Counted from the stretch's first letter, positions 46,273 through 56,750 are shown. The stretch is DNA of 64,000 nucleotides from Streptococcus sp. k-402 (GCF_013277515.1 NZ_VMNB01000004.1:43884-107883), one strand, 5' to 3'. Translations and numbers: made by a program. The notes: generated by a model from the letters alone, not told the origin.

Positions 46273-49200
46273 ATGAAATTCAGTAAAAAATATATAGCAG
46301 CTGGATCAGCTGTTATCGTATCCTTGAGTCTATGTGCTTATGCACTGAACCAGCATCGCTCGCAGGAAAATAAGGACAATAATCGTGTCTCTTATGTGGA
46401 TGGTAGTCAGTCCAGTCAGAAAACTGAAAACCTGACACCAGATCAGGTTAGCCAGAAAGAAGGAATTCAGGCTGAGCAAATTGTCATCAAAATTACAGAT
46501 CAGGGCTATGTGACGTCACACGGTGACCACTATCATTACTATAATGGGAAAGTTCCTTATGATGCCCTCTTTAGTGAAGAACTTTTGATGAAGGATCCAA
46601 ACTACCAACTTAAGGATGGAGATATTGTCAATGAGGTCAAGGGTGGCTATATCATCAAGGTCGATGGAAAATATTATGTCTACCTGAAAGATGCAGCTCA
46701 TGCTGATAATGTTCGAACCAAGGATGAAATCAATCGTCAAAAACAAGAACATGCCAAAGATAATGAGAAGGTCAACTCTAATGTTGCTGTAGCAAGGTCT
46801 CAGGGACGTTATACGACAGATGATGGTTATGTCTTTAATCCAGCTGATATTATCGAAGATACGGGTGATGCTTATATCGTTCCTCACGGAGGTCACTATC
46901 ACTACATTCCAAAAAGTGATTTATCTGCTAGTGAATTAGCAGCAGCAAAAGCTCATCTAGCTGGTAAAAATACGCAACCGAGTCAGTTAAGCTATTCTTC
47001 AGCAGCTAGTGACAATAACACGCAATCTGTAGCAAAAGGCTCAACTAGCAAGCCAGCAACTAAAGATGAAAATCTCCAAAGTCTATTGAAAGAACTCTAT
47101 GATTTACCTAGCGACCAACGTTACAGTGAATCAGATGGTTTGGTCTTTGACCCTGCTAAGATTATCAGTCGTACACCAAATGGAGTTGCGATTCCGCATG
47201 GCGACCATTATCACTTTATTCCTTATAGCAAACTTTCTCCTTTAGAAGAAAAGATTGCCAGAATGGTGCCTATCGGTGGAACTGGTTCTACAAATGAAAA
47301 ACCTAATGAAGTAGCGTCTAGTCTAGGAAGTCTTTCAAGTAGTCCATCTACTTTGAATCATGCCTCATTACTTACAAATAAGCCTATCTCTTCAACATCT
47401 GATGGCTATATTTTTAATCCAAAAGATATTGTTGAGGAAACAGCAACAGCTTATATCGTAAGACATGGTGATCATTTCCATTACATTCCTAAGTTGAATC
47501 AAATTGGTCAACCGACTCTTCCCAATAATGGTCTCGCAACACCTTCGCCATCTCTTCCAATCAATCCAGGAACTTCACATGAGGAACATGAAGAAGATGG
47601 GCACGGCTTTGATGCTAATCGTACTATTGCGGAAGATGCGGCAGGCTTTGTCATGACTCATGGTAACCACAATCATTACTTCTTCAAGAAAGATTTGACA
47701 CCAGAGCAAATTAAGGCCGCACAGGATCACTTGAAAGGTGGAAGTCCAGCAACACCAAGTCCAGCCCATGATGATCACGATGATGATGAGCATGACCACC
47801 ATCATGGGGAAGACCATGATCACGGTTTTGATGCCGATCGTGTCATTAGTGAGGATGAGCAAGGCTTTGTCATGACTCATGGTAACCACAATCATTACTT
47901 CTTCAAGAAAGATTTGACAGCAGACCAAATTAAGGCCGCACAGGATCATTTGAAAGCACATCATGATGCAGAGCCTGTAAAACCTCTTGCTAAAACGGTA
48001 GAGTCTTTCTCAAGAGATGCTAGTGATGAAGAAAAAATTGCTTATATTTCTAAAACATACGGAGTTCCACTTGAAGCTATTAGAATTTCAAACGGATTCT
48101 TTGTCTTTGGAAATCCAGACCAAGCCTACGATCCAACTCATATCCACCCATATGCTGTTCGTAAGGAACACGTTCGACTTCCACTCCAAACTGGAAATCC
48201 AGAACTTGATTTCCTAAATGAACTTTACACGACTGCTTTGCGAGATGGTGTGTCTCCGTATAGCTTACAGGTAGAAAATGGTAGTTTTGTGATTCCTCAT
48301 GGTGACCACAATCACTACATCAAGGTGCAAACTAAGGGATATGAAGTGGCTTTGAAAAACAAGATTCCAGCCCTACAATCCAACTACCAACCTGGAACTT
48401 TTGATGAGAAGGCAGTCTTGGAAAAAGTAGATCAACTTCTAGCTGATAGCAGAAGTATCTACAAAGACAAGCCTATCGAACAAAGACAGATTGAGTTAGC
48501 CTTAGGTCAGTTTACTGAGAACATGAAGAAACTGGCAACCAACTCTACAGCAGGTTATCTTGCGACATTAGAACTCTTTGATAAGCAATATATCCATATT
48601 GATGAAAGTGTCAAACCTGTTGAAACAAGTGCTTTAGATAAGAAATATCAGGCCTTGATCGATAAAATCAATACACTAGATACTGACTCTTATGGACTTC
48701 CTAAAAAAGACCTTCTCGTTCGACTCCAAGAAGCTAAATTGGCTAAAGATGAAGCTGCTTTAGTAGCAGTTGAATCACAACTTCAAGCTCTTCAAGACTT
48801 TAATGATCGTACTGGTGATACAACAGTGGAATATATCAAGTACTTCTATGAGCATGTAAACGATAGTCGTTTAAATGAGGAGCTTCGTAATAAAGTAGCT
48901 AATTTGACTTTTACTTTATATCAATCTCAATCCTTCCGTAAGGCTGTGGACTTGAATAAACTGTTCCCAAGCATTTATCAAACAAAACAAGAAGTAGAAG
49001 AGGCTTTGAAAAATCAGCCAGCTACTGTAAAAGTAAATGAAACAGTTTTAGATAAAGAAACAGTTGATAACCAATCTGCTAAGCAAGCGATTTATGAATT
49101 TTTGAAAGATCTTTATCCTGATCTTAAAAAAGAAGAGCATGTCAATCATGTTAGCAAGGAAGAAGTAGAAAGTCTCTTGAGCAAGGCAAATCAACTCTTG

Positions 49201-49806
49201 GAGCAAATCCAAGAAGAAGGAATCAGACAATCTTTGGCAGAAGAAGTAGAAAATCTCAAAGCTGCTACAAACAAGGCTGATGCAGACTTGGATGAAGTAA
49301 GCAGCCAGGTGAAAGATGTTTTGACTCGTATCGCTAGCGCCCTTCAACAAGAAAAGGAAAATGCTGAACAAGATCCTCAGACACTTGTACTCTATCAAAA
49401 ACTCTACGATATTCTCATATCGCTTCACTCTTATTTAGAAAGTAATAATGGTTCTGATGAGGACTTTGATAAAGTGGATGCATTACTAGATCAACTTTCT
49501 GCTAAGAGTAAAGACAAAGCAGCTTTACTTGAATTGACAAAAGCTATTCTAGTTTTGAATCACCAAATCCAGTCAAAAGCTAGCGCAAGTGAAGAAACAA
49601 GTCCAGCAAGAAATGCTGAAGCAAATGGTGATAACACCAGTGCTGAGAACCAACCAAACGCAACTGCAGAATCTAACAGTGAAACTGCTAGCGACGAAAA
49701 CAAACCGAGCAACGCAACAGATTCTAAACCTGCTGAACCAGCTTTAGAAAAGGAAACAACAGAATCTACAACAAGTACTGGAAATCAAGCAAAACCAGTA
49801 GAATAA
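46273..49806 (+). CDS. Polyhistidine-triad (Pht) surface protein with seven HxxHxH motifs
   Basis: 1177-aa exported protein. N-terminal signal with LSLC (C21) as possible lipidation site. Histidine triads HGDHYH-type begin at H83, H205, H309, H398, H463, H536 and H676. A His/Asp-rich stretch (about 498-520) lies between the fifth and sixth, which are near-identical over a 73-residue repeat. The C-terminal half is a long alpha-helical, coiled-coil-like region, then a disordered Ser/Glu/Asn-rich tail without an LPXTG motif. Pht proteins store or deliver Zn2+ to AdcA-type uptake and bind complement regulators. It is longer than typical PhtD or PhtE and resembles PhtE in having more than five triads. 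Confidence 0.9.
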   Translation: MKFSKKYIAAGSAVIVSLSLCAYALNQHRSQENKDNNRVSYVDGSQSSQKTENLTPDQVSQKEGIQAEQIVIKITDQGYVTSHGDHYHYYNGKVPYDALFSEELLMKDPNYQLKDGDIVNEVKGGYIIKVDGKYYVYLKDAAHADNVRTKDEINRQKQEHAKDNEKVNSNVAVARSQGRYTTDDGYVFNPADIIEDTGDAYIVPHGGHYHYIPKSDLSASELAAAKAHLAGKNTQPSQLSYSSAASDNNTQSVAKGSTSKPATKDENLQSLLKELYDLPSDQRYSESDGLVFDPAKIISRTPNGVAIPHGDHYHFIPYSKLSPLEEKIARMVPIGGTGSTNEKPNEVASSLGSLSSSPSTLNHASLLTNKPISSTSDGYIFNPKDIVEETATAYIVRHGDHFHYIPKLNQIGQPTLPNNGLATPSPSLPINPGTSHEEHEEDGHGFDANRTIAEDAAGFVMTHGNHNHYFFKKDLTPEQIKAAQDHLKGGSPATPSPAHDDHDDDEHDHHHGEDHDHGFDADRVISEDEQGFVMTHGNHNHYFFKKDLTADQIKAAQDHLKAHHDAEPVKPLAKTVESFSRDASDEEKIAYISKTYGVPLEAIRISNGFFVFGNPDQAYDPTHIHPYAVRKEHVRLPLQTGNPELDFLNELYTTALRDGVSPYSLQVENGSFVIPHGDHNHYIKVQTKGYEVALKNKIPALQSNYQPGTFDEKAVLEKVDQLLADSRSIYKDKPIEQRQIELALGQFTENMKKLATNSTAGYLATLELFDKQYIHIDESVKPVETSALDKKYQALIDKINTLDTDSYGLPKKDLLVRLQEAKLAKDEAALVAVESQLQALQDFNDRTGDTTVEYIKYFYEHVNDSRLNEELRNKVANLTFTLYQSQSFRKAVDLNKLFPSIYQTKQEVEEALKNQPATVKVNETVLDKETVDNQSAKQAIYEFLKDLYPDLKKEEHVNHVSKEEVESLLSKANQLLEQIQEEGIRQSLAEEVENLKAATNKADADLDEVSSQVKDVLTRIASALQQEKENAEQDPQTLVLYQKLYDILISLHSYLESNNGSDEDFDKVDALLDQLSAKSKDKAALLELTKAILVLNHQIQSKASASEETSPARNAEANGDNTSAENQPNATAESNSETASDENKPSNATDSKPAEPALEKETTESTTSTGNQAKPVE

Positions 49807-50206
49807 AAAAGTTTGTGGTCGTAGATCTAGGAGATTTTCCCATTCAAGGCTGTTTCCTATTTCTCATTGTAATTATAAACCATGGAAACATAAGAAAACG
49901 AGCATTTCCAACTGAGGAAGTGCTCGTTTTTTGATAGTTAGAAGTAGTTTTTATCCGTCTATTTAGAGTTGATTACAAATGATCTTGAAAGAAATTATTG
50001 ACTTGAATGTGGATATAAGATTTATTCACTGATTATAATGTTCAAATAGCACTTCAAAGCCAAAAATTATCTTCAGGAGTGTGAATATTATAAAATTTGT
50101 CCCAAACTTAATCTATAATAATCAATTTATAAAAAATAAACATTGTAGTCGTATTTTAAAGATTGTTTTTCCAACAATTCTTTAGGTTTCTTTTTGTTTA
50201 TAAATC
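49807..50206. other. Gene-poor region between the Pht and ABC-F genes
   Basis: Holds the Pht terminator at the left. The remaining 270 nt are AT-rich with no open frame, repeat or structured element that I can support. Confidence 0.5.
49895..49932 (+). terminator. Pht gene terminator
   Basis: AAAACGAGCA with inner TTCC pairs with GGAA and TGCTCGTTTT, followed by TT. Confidence 0.85.
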
Positions 50207-51724
50207 TTATAAATTAACTACCTCCAAACCATGCTCTGTCAAGCGATAGATGGTCGAACAGACCTCTTTTAAGAAACGACGGTCATGCGAAACAGTGATG
50301 ACACCGCCTGGATAGGTTGCAAAGAGTTTTCTGATTTGGGGTTGAGAAGTGGGAGAAAAGTTTCGTGTAGGTTCATCCAACAGGAGAAAGTTTGGTTTGC
50401 ACAAGACTAAATCCAAAAGCAGGAGTTTACCCTGTTGTCCGCCAGATAAGGAGCGAATTTGATGTTGCATTTCTGGATAACTGAAATTGAGACTGGCTAG
50501 GTGAGATTGGATTTTCTGAAGTTCCTCTTTTTCCCCAGTTTTGCTGAGATAGGCTATTGGGGATAAATCCAATTGCAGTTTTTTGTGGTAATCTTGTGGC
50601 ATAAAACCAAGTAAAATCTCTCTTTTATCATTAAAAAGTTGCTGTAACTTGGCTAACAGAGTTGATTTTCCAACACCATTTGGGCCGATGATACCAATTT
50701 TTTCTTGGCCACGGACAGTTAATTGTAGTTCTTGCACCAAAATTCGCTCGCCAATGGACAAATTTTCTTTTTCCAGTTGGATTAAGACTTTAGAAGTCGC
50801 TAATGGCTGTATATCTGAGAAGAAAAGTCTGATTTCTTCCTCTTCAAGTGGTTTTTGGGTCATGGACTGAGCTATCTTTTCAAAGCGTTTTTCTTGAGAG
50901 AGAACATTTTTCATTTTTTTAGCCAATAGGCGACCGGCAGTACTGTCTTTAGTAGCTCGAAGCGCAGTTTCTACATTTTGCTTGACTCGTCGTTGTTTTT
51001 CCATAGTTTTATCATAGGCTCTTTGGTCGTTAGCAGCTTGCTGGCTTTGTCTGACAAAATTAGCCTTTCTCTGGTCGCTATAGCTATCATAATCTAAATG
51101 CTCTACTAGTGTTTCCGCTTCTTTACGGTGCTTGACCAGTCGCAAGTGGACAATAGTGTCTGCCGTTTGAGACAGAAAGTCCTCATCATGGGAGATGAAA
51201 ATAACAGTTTGCCGAATCTTTTGAATCTGACTTTTTAGCCAATCAACTGTTTCAAGGTCTAGGTCATTTGAAGGTTCATCTAAAAATAGAATCTCAAAGG
51301 GTTTGGCTAACTCATGGATGAGCTGAATCTTCAAAGATTCGCCCCCCGAAAGGCTCCCAATCTCTTGATCGCTAGCGAAACGATTGCTATCAAAATGCAA
51401 CTCCTCAGCCAAACGATAGAGGATACTGTAGTCTAAATCAGCAGGATCTAAGAAAAAGTAGTCGTGTAGAGTTTTCTTTTTCAGGTCCTCGGGAAGTTTT
51501 TGAGGAATGTAAGCCAGTGACTGATGGTCAGACTGGATGTCTCCCCTGATAGTGAAATCAGGCAAAGCTTCCCCCATTAAAGTTTTAAGCAAGGTTGATT
51601 TGCCATTTCCTTCTTCCCCAATAATAGCTACCTTTTCCTCATCCTGGATGGTCATGCTTAGATCAGAGACAAGGTCTCGTAAATCTTTGTTTTGTGTGAT
51701 GGTCAGGTGATTGATTTTTATCAT
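50207..51724 (-). CDS. ABC-F family ATPase (possible ribosome-protection protein)
   Basis: 505-aa soluble protein with two ABC domains and no membrane segments. Domain 1: GEEGNGKST and LSGGES; linker of about 80 residues rich in Lys/Arg/Gln (P-site tRNA-interaction motif region); domain 2: GPNGVGKST and LSGGQQGK. ABC-F proteins act on the ribosome; some give resistance to macrolides, lincosamides or pleuromutilins, others are translation factors such as EttA-type. The clade is not clear from reading alone. ATG at 51724 chosen after AAGGG. A hairpin with T-run just upstream suggests attenuation control. Confidence 0.85.
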   Translation of the reverse strand: MIKINHLTITQNKDLRDLVSDLSMTIQDEEKVAIIGEEGNGKSTLLKTLMGEALPDFTIRGDIQSDHQSLAYIPQKLPEDLKKKTLHDYFFLDPADLDYSILYRLAEELHFDSNRFASDQEIGSLSGGESLKIQLIHELAKPFEILFLDEPSNDLDLETVDWLKSQIQKIRQTVIFISHDEDFLSQTADTIVHLRLVKHRKEAETLVEHLDYDSYSDQRKANFVRQSQQAANDQRAYDKTMEKQRRVKQNVETALRATKDSTAGRLLAKKMKNVLSQEKRFEKIAQSMTQKPLEEEEIRLFFSDIQPLATSKVLIQLEKENLSIGERILVQELQLTVRGQEKIGIIGPNGVGKSTLLAKLQQLFNDKREILLGFMPQDYHKKLQLDLSPIAYLSKTGEKEELQKIQSHLASLNFSYPEMQHQIRSLSGGQQGKLLLLDLVLCKPNFLLLDEPTRNFSPTSQPQIRKLFATYPGGVITVSHDRRFLKEVCSTIYRLTEHGLEVVNL

Positions 51725-51760
51725 ATGATTGCCCTTTCTATAATGTCCATAGTGCATAAC

Positions 51761-51787
51761 AAAAAGCTCTACTTTACCTAGTAGAGC
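51761..51787 (-). terminator. Hairpin with T-run in the ABC-F leader (putative attenuator)
   Basis: On the minus strand GCTCTACT (51780-51787) pairs with AGTAGAGC (51766-51773), followed by TTTTTG. It lies 37 nt before the ABC-F start codon. Confidence 0.6.
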
Positions 51788-51994
51788 CAAAGTCTATGTC
51801 AAAAAAACTCTATTAAAATGCCAGAAAAAGAGCATAAAAGAGCACATAAAAAGAGACAAAAACAAGATCTACTAAATAAAGGTTCTTTATTTGATAGACT
51901 TAGTTGTTCATGTCTCCCTTACCTCCGAGTATTAGTATCTTTATACTATACCTTTAAGGAAATTTTGTCAACAGAAAACTGGAAATTCTATGCT

Positions 51995-52312
51995 CTAAAA
52001 TCCAAAAACAGGTCCATAGAGACTTAGTACGTGTTTGACATGCTCGTAATGGATTTTATCATAGTTTCGCCAAGCAGTGCGTGCTTGATCGTTTAGTTTT
52101 AGGCTACCCAGTCCAATCAGAGGACTGGTGGGTTGGTAAAATTTCTCAAGATCAATTAAGATACTGTTGTTCAACTTTTCCGTTTTTTTGAGCTCTTGCA
52201 TAGTAGTGTTTAGCAGCTCTTGTAGTCTAATATCATCTGCCGTACCCTGTTTACAGTTTTGGTAGCTTTTATTTAACTTGGATAGGAGTTGAATGAGTTT
52301 CTTGTCTTCCAT
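51995..52312 (-). CDS. Small helical hypothetical protein
   Basis: 105-aa acidic/basic mixed, predicted all-alpha protein (KKLIQLLSKLNKSYQNC; TTMQELKKTEKLN). Size and helical character recall bacteriocin-immunity proteins, but no signature confirms this. ATG at 52312 chosen because AGGAGG lies 8 nt upstream; the longer frame upstream would add an unlikely hydrophobic leader. A minus-strand promoter with TG-extended TATACT lies about 40 nt upstream. Product not recognised. Confidence 0.6.
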   Translation of the reverse strand: MEDKKLIQLLSKLNKSYQNCKQGTADDIRLQELLNTTMQELKKTEKLNNSILIDLEKFYQPTSPLIGLGSLKLNDQARTAWRNYDKIHYEHVKHVLSLYGPVFGF

Positions 52313-52434
52313 GTGAGCATCCTCCTTGATCTGATGTAGTATAGCAATAAAAAAAAACAAAAATGTCATAGTAAATATGTAAAAAATTCGAATGTTATTT
52401 ACAAAGTTTGGTGGGCTGATTTGTAGGCTTTTCA

Positions 52435-52443
52435 TGGTATAAT
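52435..52443 (+). promoter_or_regulatory. yceD/nth promoter
   Basis: TGG-extended TATAAT (52438-52443) with TTTGTA-like -35 sequence, 28 nt before the ATG. Confidence 0.55.
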
Positions 52444-52471
52444 CAAGAGAGTAAATCTTTATGGAGGAAGT

Positions 52472-53014
52472 ATGAAATTAAATATTCAAGAAATTCGTAA
52501 GCAGTCTGAAGGCTTGCATTTTGAACAAACGTTAGACCTAGCCGCAGACTTGCGTGCACGTAATCAAGAAATTTTAGATGTAAAAGATATCCTTGCAGTT
52601 GGGAAAGTCCAATATGAAGACCGTATGTATTTCTTAGATTATCAGTTGTCTTATACCATTGTCCTTGCTTCAAGTCGTAGTATGGAGCCAGTTGAGTTGG
52701 CTGAATCTTATCCAGTCACAGAAGTTTTCATGGAAGGCGCAACTAACCAGCTAGATCAAGAAGTTTTAGACGATGATTTGGTCTTGCCTATCGAAAATGG
52801 AGAACTTGACCTTGCTGAGAGCGTGTCAGACAATATCCTACTAAACATTCCTATCAAGGTCTTGACGGCTGAAGAAGAAGCAGGTCAAGGTTTTGTGTCA
52901 GGAAATGACTGGCAAATCATGACAGAAGAAGAATACCAAGCCCAACAAGCGGTTAAGAAAGAAGAAAACAGTCCTTTTGCTGGCTTACAAGGACTATTTG
53001 ATGGAGACGAATAA
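52472..53014 (+). CDS. YceD-family protein (DUF177)
   Basis: 180-aa soluble acidic protein of the YceD/DUF177 family, linked to 23S rRNA or large-subunit accumulation in other organisms (it usually precedes rpmF, which is absent here). The conserved central part VTEVFMEG and the acidic C-terminus are visible; the paired Cys of some members are absent. SD GGAGGAAG. Stop overlaps the nth start in TAATG. Confidence 0.8.
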   Translation: MKLNIQEIRKQSEGLHFEQTLDLAADLRARNQEILDVKDILAVGKVQYEDRMYFLDYQLSYTIVLASSRSMEPVELAESYPVTEVFMEGATNQLDQEVLDDDLVLPIENGELDLAESVSDNILLNIPIKVLTAEEEAGQGFVSGNDWQIMTEEEYQAQQAVKKEENSPFAGLQGLFDGDE

Positions 53015-53643
53015 TGGTCTTGTCAAAAAAACGCGCACGAAAGGTGCTAGAAGAAATTATTGCTCTTTTTCCAGATGCCAAGCCCAGTCTTGATTTTACC
53101 AATCATTTTGAACTACTAGTTGCGGTCATGTTGTCAGCTCAGACAACGGATGCAGCGGTAAATAAGGCCACACCAGGTCTCTTTACCGCCTTTCCAACGC
53201 CACAAGCCATGTCTGTGGCGACTGAGAGTGAGATTGCCTCACACATTTCTCGCCTGGGACTGTATCGAAATAAGGCTAAATTCCTAAAAAAATGTGCCCA
53301 ACAGTTACTAGACGATTTTGATGGTCAAGTCCCTCAAACACGAGAGGAATTAGAGAGTTTGGCAGGTGTTGGTCGAAAGACAGCCAATGTTGTCATGAGT
53401 GTAGGATTTGGGATTCCAGCCTTTGCAGTGGATACTCATGTGGAGCGTATTTGCAAACACCACGATATTGTCAAAAAATCAGCGACACCACTTGAGGTGG
53501 AAAAGCGGGTCATGGATATCTTGCCGCCTGAGCAGTGGTTAGCAGCCCATCAGGCCATGATTTATTTTGGAAGAGCCATTTGTCATCCTAAAAATCCAGA
53601 GTGTGACCAGTACCCACAGTTATATGATTTTAGCAATTTATAA
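53014..53643 (+). CDS. nth: Endonuclease III (DNA glycosylase/AP lyase), atypical Fe-S region
   Basis: 209-aa base-excision-repair enzyme removing oxidised pyrimidines. Helix-hairpin-helix ESLAGVGRKTANV with catalytic K122 and D140 (AVDTHV) are present. The C-terminal cluster loop normally reads Cx6Cx2Cx5C; here only ICHPKNPEC remains and the last two Cys are gone (QYPQLYDF), so the [4Fe-4S] cluster is probably absent. Coupled to yceD by TAATG overlap. Confidence 0.9.
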   Translation: MVLSKKRARKVLEEIIALFPDAKPSLDFTNHFELLVAVMLSAQTTDAAVNKATPGLFTAFPTPQAMSVATESEIASHISRLGLYRNKAKFLKKCAQQLLDDFDGQVPQTREELESLAGVGRKTANVVMSVGFGIPAFAVDTHVERICKHHDIVKKSATPLEVEKRVMDILPPEQWLAAHQAMIYFGRAICHPKNPECDQYPQLYDFSNL

Positions 53644-53666
53644 GATGGGATTTCAAAAGTTTTTGC

Positions 53667-53695
53667 TTGATTTTAAGCATGCTTTGTGCTATAGT
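53667..53695 (+). promoter_or_regulatory. pyr operon promoter
   Basis: TTGATT (53667-53672), 17-nt spacer, TATAGT (53690-53695). Confidence 0.7.
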
Positions 53696-53712
53696 AATTG
53701 ATAACTAAATAT

Positions 53713-54375
<663 letters not shown>

Positions 54376-54393
54376 AAAGCTAAAGGAGTAGCC

Positions 54394-55317
54394 ATGTCAG
54401 AAAATCAACAAGCATTGAACCATGTGGTGTCCATGGAAGACCTCACTGTCGATCAAGTGATGAAATTGATTAAGCGAGGAATTGAGTTTAAAAATGGAGC
54501 TCAGCTTCCCTATGAAAACCAACCGATTGTTTCCAATCTTTTCTTTGAAGATTCTACACGGACGCATAAGTCCTTTGAAGTCGCAGAGATCAAACTGGGA
54601 CTGGAACGACTTGACTTTGATGTCAAGACCAGCTCGGTCAATAAGGGTGAGACACTTTATGATACCATCTTGACCCTATCTGCACTAGGAGTGGATGTCT
54701 GTGTGATTCGCCACCCAGAGGTCGACTACTATAGAGAGTTGATTGCAAGTCCGACGATTACGACTTCCATTATCAATGGTGGAGACGGTTCGGGGCAACA
54801 TCCTAGCCAGAGCTTGCTTGATTTGATGACTATTTATGAGGAATTTGGTCACTTTGAGGGGCTCAAGGTTGCTATTGCAGGTGACTTGGACCACTCACGT
54901 GTTGCCAAATCCAATATGCAGATTTTGAAACGCTTGGGAGCTGAACTTTTCTTTGCTGGACCTGAGGAATGGAGAAGTCAAGAGTTTGCAGACTATGGAC
55001 AGTTTGTAACCATTGATGAAATCATTGATCAGGTGGATGTCATGATGTTTCTCCGTGTGCAACATGAACGTCATGATAGTGGAGCTATCTTTTCAAAAGA
55101 GGACTACCATGCCCAACATGGCTTGACTCAAGAACGTTATGATCGTTTGAAAGAAACAGCAATCCTTATGCATCCAGCTCCAGTCAATCGTGATGTAGAA
55201 ATCGCAGACCACTTGGTTGAAGCACCAAAATCACGGATTGTCCAACAAATGACCAATGGTGTCTTTGTTCGAATGGCAATCTTAGAATCCGTACTGGCGA
55301 GTAGAAACGCCAACTAA
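54394..55317 (+). CDS. pyrB: Aspartate carbamoyltransferase catalytic subunit
   Basis: 307-aa enzyme joining carbamoyl phosphate and aspartate, the committed pyrimidine step. Carbamoyl-phosphate site [12 protein letters not shown] and the HPSQSLLD (HPxQ) motif are complete, HPAPVNR near the C-terminus contacts aspartate. SD AAAGGAG. No pyrI regulatory subunit, as usual in Firmicutes. Co-directional with carA, 49 nt downstream. Confidence 0.96.
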   Translation: MSENQQALNHVVSMEDLTVDQVMKLIKRGIEFKNGAQLPYENQPIVSNLFFEDSTRTHKSFEVAEIKLGLERLDFDVKTSSVNKGETLYDTILTLSALGVDVCVIRHPEVDYYRELIASPTITTSIINGGDGSGQHPSQSLLDLMTIYEEFGHFEGLKVAIAGDLDHSRVAKSNMQILKRLGAELFFAGPEEWRSQEFADYGQFVTIDEIIDQVDVMMFLRVQHERHDSGAIFSKEDYHAQHGLTQERYDRLKETAILMHPAPVNRDVEIADHLVEAPKSRIVQQMTNGVFVRMAILESVLASRNAN

Positions 55318-55366
55318 AACACAAGACGTTAAAAGACGCCAGTGAGCGTCCACGAGAGGTGAAAAT

Positions 55367-56446
55367 ATGACAAAAAGACTTCTAGTATTAGAAGATGGCA
55401 CAGTTTTTGAAGGTAAGGCCTTCGGAGCAGATATTGATGTAACAGGTGAAATCGTCTTTAATACAGGGATGACCGGCTACCAAGAATCCATTACAGACCA
55501 ATCTTATAATGGACAAATCTTGACCTTTACCTATCCTTTGGTAGGAAATTATGGAATTAACCGTGATGATTATGAATCCATTATTCCAACTTGTAAGGGA
55601 GTTGTTGTTTTCGAAGAAGCACGTAGAGCAAGCAACTGGCGCAACCAAATGACCTTGGATGAATTTTTGAAAGCCAAGAAAATTCCTGGTATTTCAGGGA
55701 TTGATACGCGTGCCCTCACTAAGATTATCCGTAAACATGGTACTATGCGTGCAACCTTGACCCATGTTGGGGACAGCATGGACCATGTGACGGACCAGCT
55801 CCAAGCAACAGTCTTGCCGACAGATAATATCAAACAGGTTTCTACTAAAACTTCCTATCCAGCTCCAGGAGTTGGTTTGAGCGTGGTTCTAGTGGACTTT
55901 GGTCTCAAGCACTCAATCCTACGTGAACTTTCTAAACGCAACTGTAACGTGACCGTGGTTCCATACACGACAACGGCTGAAGAAATTCTCCATCTTAATC
56001 CTGACGGAGTGATGTTGTCAAATGGGCCAGGTAACCCAGAAGACGTTCCACAAGCACTGGACATGATTCGTGGTGTGCAAGGGAAAATCCCAATCTTTGG
56101 TATTTGTATGGGGCATCAACTCTTTGCAATGGCAAATGGTGCTAAGACCTACAAGATGAAATTTGGTCACCGTGGATTTAACCACGCGGTACGTGAAATT
56201 GCTACAGGACGTGTGGATTTTACAAGTCAAAACCATGGTTATGCAGTTAGCCGTGAGGATTTGCCAGAGCACTTGATCATTACCCATGAAGAAATCAATG
56301 ACAAGTCAGTTGAAGGTGTGCGTCACAGATACCAACCTGCTTTCTCTGTTCAATACCATCCAGATGCAGCCCCTGGTCCACACGACGCAAGCTACCTATT
56401 TGATGAGTTTATCGAGATGATGGAAGCTTTTAAACAATCAAACTAA
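55367..56446 (+). CDS. carA: Carbamoyl-phosphate synthase small subunit (glutaminase)
   Basis: 359-aa class I amidotransferase supplying ammonia to CarB. Nucleophile C247 in FGICMGHQL, with the His/Glu pair in [11 protein letters not shown]. The N-terminal half is the CarA-specific domain. GAGAGGTG precedes the ATG. carB should follow immediately in most genomes; here 448 nt of structured elements separate them. Confidence 0.95.
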   Translation: MTKRLLVLEDGTVFEGKAFGADIDVTGEIVFNTGMTGYQESITDQSYNGQILTFTYPLVGNYGINRDDYESIIPTCKGVVVFEEARRASNWRNQMTLDEFLKAKKIPGISGIDTRALTKIIRKHGTMRATLTHVGDSMDHVTDQLQATVLPTDNIKQVSTKTSYPAPGVGLSVVLVDFGLKHSILRELSKRNCNVTVVPYTTTAEEILHLNPDGVMLSNGPGNPEDVPQALDMIRGVQGKIPIFGICMGHQLFAMANGAKTYKMKFGHRGFNHAVREIATGRVDFTSQNHGYAVSREDLPEHLIITHEEINDKSVEGVRHRYQPAFSVQYHPDAAPGPHDASYLFDEFIEMMEAFKQSN

Positions 56447-56463
56447 GAACGAGTAAAAGCTCG

Positions 56464-56590
56464 TCGGAGAATTTATGTAACTGAACACGGACGGAAAGCT
56501 CGGAATTTAGAGAAACCAACTGGGATTGTCAATCCTTCCTTAGTTTCTTAAAATTCAATCGCTCTCTATTCGTCCTTTGTATCCTATTTA
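56464..56590 (+). promoter_or_regulatory. Structured SD-to-ATG element after carA (E7)
   Basis: SD-like TCGGAG at 56464-56469 is followed by ATGTAA (a start-stop pair) and CTGAACACGG. GGACG (56489-56493) pairs with CGTCC (56571-56575); GAATTT and GAAAC arms pair with GTTTC and AAATTC-type arms inside. The tail TTTGTATCCTATTTA abuts an ATG at 56591 that opens a 15-codon ORF. Confidence 0.6.
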
Positions 56591-56638
56591 ATGGCAACCC
56601 GAGAGTTGCTGAATAGAAAGACAGGTCGTTTCTTTTAG
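56591..56638 (+). CDS. Possible 15-aa mini-ORF behind element E7
   Basis: Reads MATRELLNRKTGRFF followed by TAG. It occupies the place where a gene should begin after a structured element. It may be the relic of an earlier start context, or a short leader peptide. GGCAAC and GTTGCT within it form a small hairpin. Translation is unproven. Confidence 0.25.
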   Translation: MATRELLNRKTGRFF

Positions 56639-56707
56639 TCGCTATCAGGCGAACTAAAAACTCCCTGCACTAGATTTTTTACCGAAAAATATCGTTTCGC
56701 TAAAAAA

Positions 56708-56750
56708 TCGTCGGAGAATTTATTTAATGTCGCTCTGTGAGGCGACGAAT
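56708..56750 (+). repeat. Repeat of the E7 entry sequence with a second mini-ORF start
   Basis: TCGTCGGAGAATTTAT occurs at 56461-56476 and again at 56708-56723. The second copy gives GGAG, 10 nt, ATG (56727), opening a 19-codon frame that ends at the TGA 56784-56786 inside hairpin 1 of element E8. GTCGC pairs with GCGAC, and GAATAGAAAG recurs at 56611 and 56748. Confidence 0.5.

Noticed and set aside
47575..47964. Minus-strand open frame of 129 codons inside the Pht gene
   Set aside because: Shadow of the His-codon-rich repeats; no SD or promoter.
46273..49806. CRISPR-like or tandem repeat array in the Pht gene
   Set aside because: The repeats are in-frame coding units of differing length, not spaced direct repeats.
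51818..52027. Plus-strand open frame of 69 codons opposite the hypothetical gene
   Set aside because: No SD, low-complexity Lys/Arg start, and overlaps the minus-strand gene with a clear SD.
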